Source: Pantoea phytobeneficialis (lineage in GTDB: Bacteria; Pseudomonadota; Gammaproteobacteria; Enterobacterales; Enterobacteriaceae). From it: 64,000 nt of DNA. The notes under the pieces are model-generated. The model saw only the letters and a program-made list of their open reading frames with translations. It ran no database searches and was not told the origin of the DNA. Made by a program: the position numbers and the translations under genes. The stretch is from assembly GCF_009728735.1 (NCBI RefSeq), contig NZ_CP024636.1, positions 1,679,616 to 1,743,615 on the forward strand, given 5' to 3'. Shown here piece after piece: positions 60,249-64,000 of the stretch; position 1 is the first letter of the stretch, and every line of letters begins with the position of its first letter.

Positions 60249-60273
60249 GCAGGCGAGCCGCGGCGCGCCTGCG
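60248..60273 (-). terminator. Hairpin after purB
   Basis: CGCAGGCG (60248-60255) pairs with CGCCTGCG (60266-60273), with G/C-rich loop, 10 bases after the purB stop. No T run follows. Its edge touches the PhoP box, so purB read-through into phoPQ is possible. Confidence 0.5.
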
Positions 60274-60283
60274 TGGGTGGCGA

Positions 60284-61702
<1,419 letters not shown>

Positions 61703-62344
61703 TTAATACGCCGTTCCCAGCCGGGATAAAATGGTTTTTGCCTCACTCAGCAAACGCTGACGCGAGAACATCAGTTGCAGGCGGCCACCACCGACCTGCT
61801 GCCATAATACGGCAGAACGGATACCCGCCAGCAGCGCGGCGCGCACGCGGCCCTGAATCTGTGAGCTTTGCAGCACCTGTGGGGAGCCGGTCACCTGAAT
61901 ACGTGGGCCAAGCGGGCTAATCACATCGACATAAATCGCTGCCATCGCGCTGGTGATGGTGTCGGATTCCAGTTCATAGTGCGCCAGTTGGCGATCCAAC
62001 TGGCTGATGCGCTGGGCCAGGATGTTCAATGCCTGTTTGTTCCCGTGCAGTTTGCGCTCCAGTACCATCAGGCTCAGGGTGTAACGCGTTAATTCTGCAC
62101 CGGCACCCTGGCGGCTGCTGCTGTTCAGCACCGCCATTAGCGTCTCCAGCCCGAGCCGCAGGTTGGCCTCATCATTGCCATACACCGCCAGCGTTGAGCC
62201 GGGATTGAGATCAAGCAGGCTGCGCAGTGACACGCTCAGCGCGTCATTATTGCAGGTACCCTGATGCGCCAGCTGCTGCACCAGATGCGCAGCCTGGCAG
62301 ACGCCCGCCAGTGCCAGCGTTATCTCATAATAGTTCTTAGCCAC
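61703..62344 (-). CDS. hflD: High frequency lysogenization protein HflD
   Basis: A 213-residue helical membrane-associated protein starting [20 protein letters not shown], with [24 protein letters not shown] and [19 protein letters not shown] segments. In E. coli HflD binds phage lambda CII. Its host function is not clear. The GTG at 62344, preceded by AGGAG, gives exactly the E. coli length; the frame itself is open much further upstream. Confidence 0.93.
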   Translation of the reverse strand: MAKNYYEITLALAGVCQAAHLVQQLAHQGTCNNDALSVSLRSLLDLNPGSTLAVYGNDEANLRLGLETLMAVLNSSSRQGAGAELTRYTLSLMVLERKLHGNKQALNILAQRISQLDRQLAHYELESDTITSAMAAIYVDVISPLGPRIQVTGSPQVLQSSQIQGRVRAALLAGIRSAVLWQQVGGGRLQLMFSRQRLLSEAKTILSRLGTAY

Positions 62345-62378
62345 GGTTACTCCTGTATACGCGTCGGCAGCGCCGACC

Positions 62379-63491
62379 TTAGGCCGCTGTCCAGGGCAGA
62401 CGCTGTTCAATAATGCCGCCACCCAGGCAAACGTCACCGAGGTAAAACACGGCAGACTGGCCCGGCGTGACAGCCGCAACCGGCTCATCAAAACGCACTT
62501 CAATACGGTCATCGCCGTGCGGGATAATTTCGCACGGGATATCGGTCTGGCGGTAACGGGTTTTCACCGTGCAACGCAGCGGCGCGGTAATCGGTTGACG
62601 ATCCACCCAATGCAACTGCTGGGCAATCAGCCCCACGGACATCAAACGCGGATGATCACCACCCTGCGCCACAATCAGACGGTTACGGGCGACGTCTTTA
62701 TCGACCACGTACCAGGGATCGTCATTGCTTTCTTTACGACCACCAATGCCCAATCCTTTGCGCTGGCCCAGGGTGTGGTACATCAGGCCCTGATGCTCAC
62801 CGACGATTTCGCCGTCAACGGTTTCAATCTCGCCCGGTTGAGCCGGGAGATAGCGACCAAGGAAATCGCGGAATTTGCGTTCGCCAATAAAGCAGATGCC
62901 GGTGGAATCTTTTTTCTTCGCGGTGATCAGATCAAGCTGCTCGGCAATGCGACGCACTTCTGGTTTTTCCAGCTCACCCACCGGGAACAGGCTTTGCGCA
63001 ACCTGCTCATGGCTCAGGGTGTACAGGAAGTAACTCTGATCTTTATTGCCGTCGAGGCCGCGCAGCAGGCGGCTTTGGCCGTCAACATCCTGACGACGCA
63101 CATAGTGGCCGGTCGCGATAAAGTCAGCACCGAGATCTTCAGCGGCGAATTCGAGAAACGCTTTAAATTTGATCTCTTTGTTGCACAGAATATCGGGGTT
63201 CGGCGTACGGCCTGCTTTGTACTCTTCGAGGAAATGCTCAAAAACATTGTCCCAGTACTCGGCGGCAAAGTTAACTTTGTGCAATTTGATACCGAGTTTG
63301 TCACATACGGCCTGCGCATCAGCCAGGTCGTCAGCGGCAGTGCAATACTCCTCGCCGTCGTCTTCCTCCCAGTTCTTCATGAACAGGCCCTCGACCTGAT
63401 AACCCTGCTGTTGCAGTAACCAGGCGGAAACGGAAGAATCGACGCCGCCGGACATACCGACGATCACTTTTTTCTGGCTGTTGTCAGACAT
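62379..63491 (-). CDS. mnmA: tRNA-specific 2-thiouridylase MnmA
   Basis: A 370-residue enzyme that thiolates U34 of tRNA Lys, Glu and Gln. PP-loop [15 protein letters not shown], the motif [17 protein letters not shown] with catalytic Cys, and [17 protein letters not shown] with the second Cys. The ATG at 63491 ([12 protein letters not shown]) matches the family start, although the frame is open further up. It lies between nudJ and hflD. Confidence 0.96.
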   Translation of the reverse strand: MSDNSQKKVIVGMSGGVDSSVSAWLLQQQGYQVEGLFMKNWEEDDGEEYCTAADDLADAQAVCDKLGIKLHKVNFAAEYWDNVFEHFLEEYKAGRTPNPDILCNKEIKFKAFLEFAAEDLGADFIATGHYVRRQDVDGQSRLLRGLDGNKDQSYFLYTLSHEQVAQSLFPVGELEKPEVRRIAEQLDLITAKKKDSTGICFIGERKFRDFLGRYLPAQPGEIETVDGEIVGEHQGLMYHTLGQRKGLGIGGRKESNDDPWYVVDKDVARNRLIVAQGGDHPRLMSVGLIAQQLHWVDRQPITAPLRCTVKTRYRQTDIPCEIIPHGDDRIEVRFDEPVAAVTPGQSAVFYLGDVCLGGGIIEQRLPWTAA

Positions 63492-63529
63492 GACGCACTC
63501 TTGATTACGATAAAAACAGGCGGCGTATT

Positions 63530-64000
63530 CTAGCACGCGGAAGCCGGGTGCGCACCCTCGTGAAACGGCCACTGGAACGGAGCAACCAGTTGCAGAGGAT
63601 AGCGTGCCCCCTGTTGCCACAGCCGCACACTTTCCGCCACCAGCGGCGAACGCAGCTTATCGGCGCTGATAATCTGCTCTGGCGTCAGCCACCAGCAGCA
63701 ATCGATGTCATCGTCATGTGGCGTAGTGGCGACCATTTCTGCCAGATCCAGGCCAAACAGGAACCGCACAAAAGGCGTATTATCCGGGGCGATCCACTGC
63801 TGCACACCGAGAAAATAGTCCGGCGTGGCGGTGATGCCGGTCTCTTCAAACAGCTCGCGTTGTACCGCTTCCAACAGGGTTTCATCCGCTTCCAGATGAC
63901 CGGCGGGCTGATTCCAGGTAGCGCGGCCATTGACCTGTTCTTCCACCACCAGCAACTGACCTTGCGCCTGCACCAGACACGCCACCGTGACATGAGGTTT
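63530..64000 (-). CDS. nudJ: Nudix phosphatase NudJ, first two codons outside window
   Basis: 156 codons are visible; the frame reads [20 protein letters not shown] at the edge, so by comparison with E. coli ([12 protein letters not shown]) only Met-Phe is missing. The Nudix box begins [13 protein letters not shown] and continues RELFEETGI. NudJ hydrolyses thiamine pyrophosphate precursors and nucleoside tri/diphosphates. It ends 38 bases before mnmA and is in the same direction. Confidence 0.94.
   Translation of the reverse strand, partial: KPHVTVACLVQAQGQLLVVEEQVNGRATWNQPAGHLEADETLLEAVQRELFEETGITATPDYFLGVQQWIAPDNTPFVRFLFGLDLAEMVATTPHDDDIDCCWWLTPEQIISADKLRSPLVAESVRLWQQGARYPLQLVAPFQWPFHEGAHPASAC

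Overview
This window is a chromosomal segment of a gammaproteobacterium of the order Enterobacterales. Gene order and protein sequences follow the Escherichia coli flgN-to-nudJ segment almost gene for gene. The differences from E. coli, the intergenic palindromic repeats built on GCGCGATTTATCGCGC, and a pair of genes for rhamnogalacturonan breakdown products point to the Erwiniaceae, most likely Pantoea or a close relative. The genus is inferred from memory of related genomes, not from a search.

Layout. Bases 1-361 hold the 3' end of an IS110-family transposase and a terminator. Bases 381-11951 are a complete flagellar rod, hook, ring and junction cluster: flgN, flgM and flgA leftward, flgB to flgL rightward. 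A FlhDC-type box lies between flgA and flgB, and sigma-28 promoters precede flgM and flgK. Bases 12157-16899 carry rne and rluC back to back, separated by the long rne leader. Bases 16911-28148 carry maf/yceF, then yceD-rpmF-plsX-fabH-fabD-fabG-acpP-fabF (ribosomal protein and fatty acid synthesis), followed by pabC-mltG-tmk-holB-ycfH. ptsG follows with recognisable CRP, Mlc and SgrS target sites.

Bases 29920-32661 are an accessory pair, a GH105 unsaturated glycuronyl hydrolase and a GPH-type sugar symporter, with a KdgR-like operator upstream. Bases 33014-36802 carry hinT-ycfL-lpoB-thiK-nagZ-ycfP, mixing nucleotide hydrolysis, peptidoglycan synthesis and recycling, and thiamine salvage. ndh (with an FNR box) and ycfJ come next.

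Bases 39335-43201 are the most unusual part: a leftward locus resembling the colicin V (microcin V) export system. It has a CvaA-like membrane fusion protein, a CvaB-like peptidase-containing ABC exporter, and a 71-residue precursor with a textbook double-glycine leader. The predicted 52-residue mature peptide has no Cys, no aromatic residue and no Lys, Arg or His, and no immunity gene is visible. It lies where E. coli has bhsA/ldtC, between ycfJ and mfd.

Bases 43420-64000 return to the core: mfd, a small unknown protein, lolCDE, cobB (without the nagK that precedes it in E. coli), potABCD, pepT, roxA, phoPQ (with a well-formed PhoP box), and purB-hflD-mnmA-nudJ. nudJ lacks only its first two codons at the window edge. 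No rRNA, tRNA or CRISPR array was seen. All functional calls come from reading protein sequences and motifs by eye. No database search was run.
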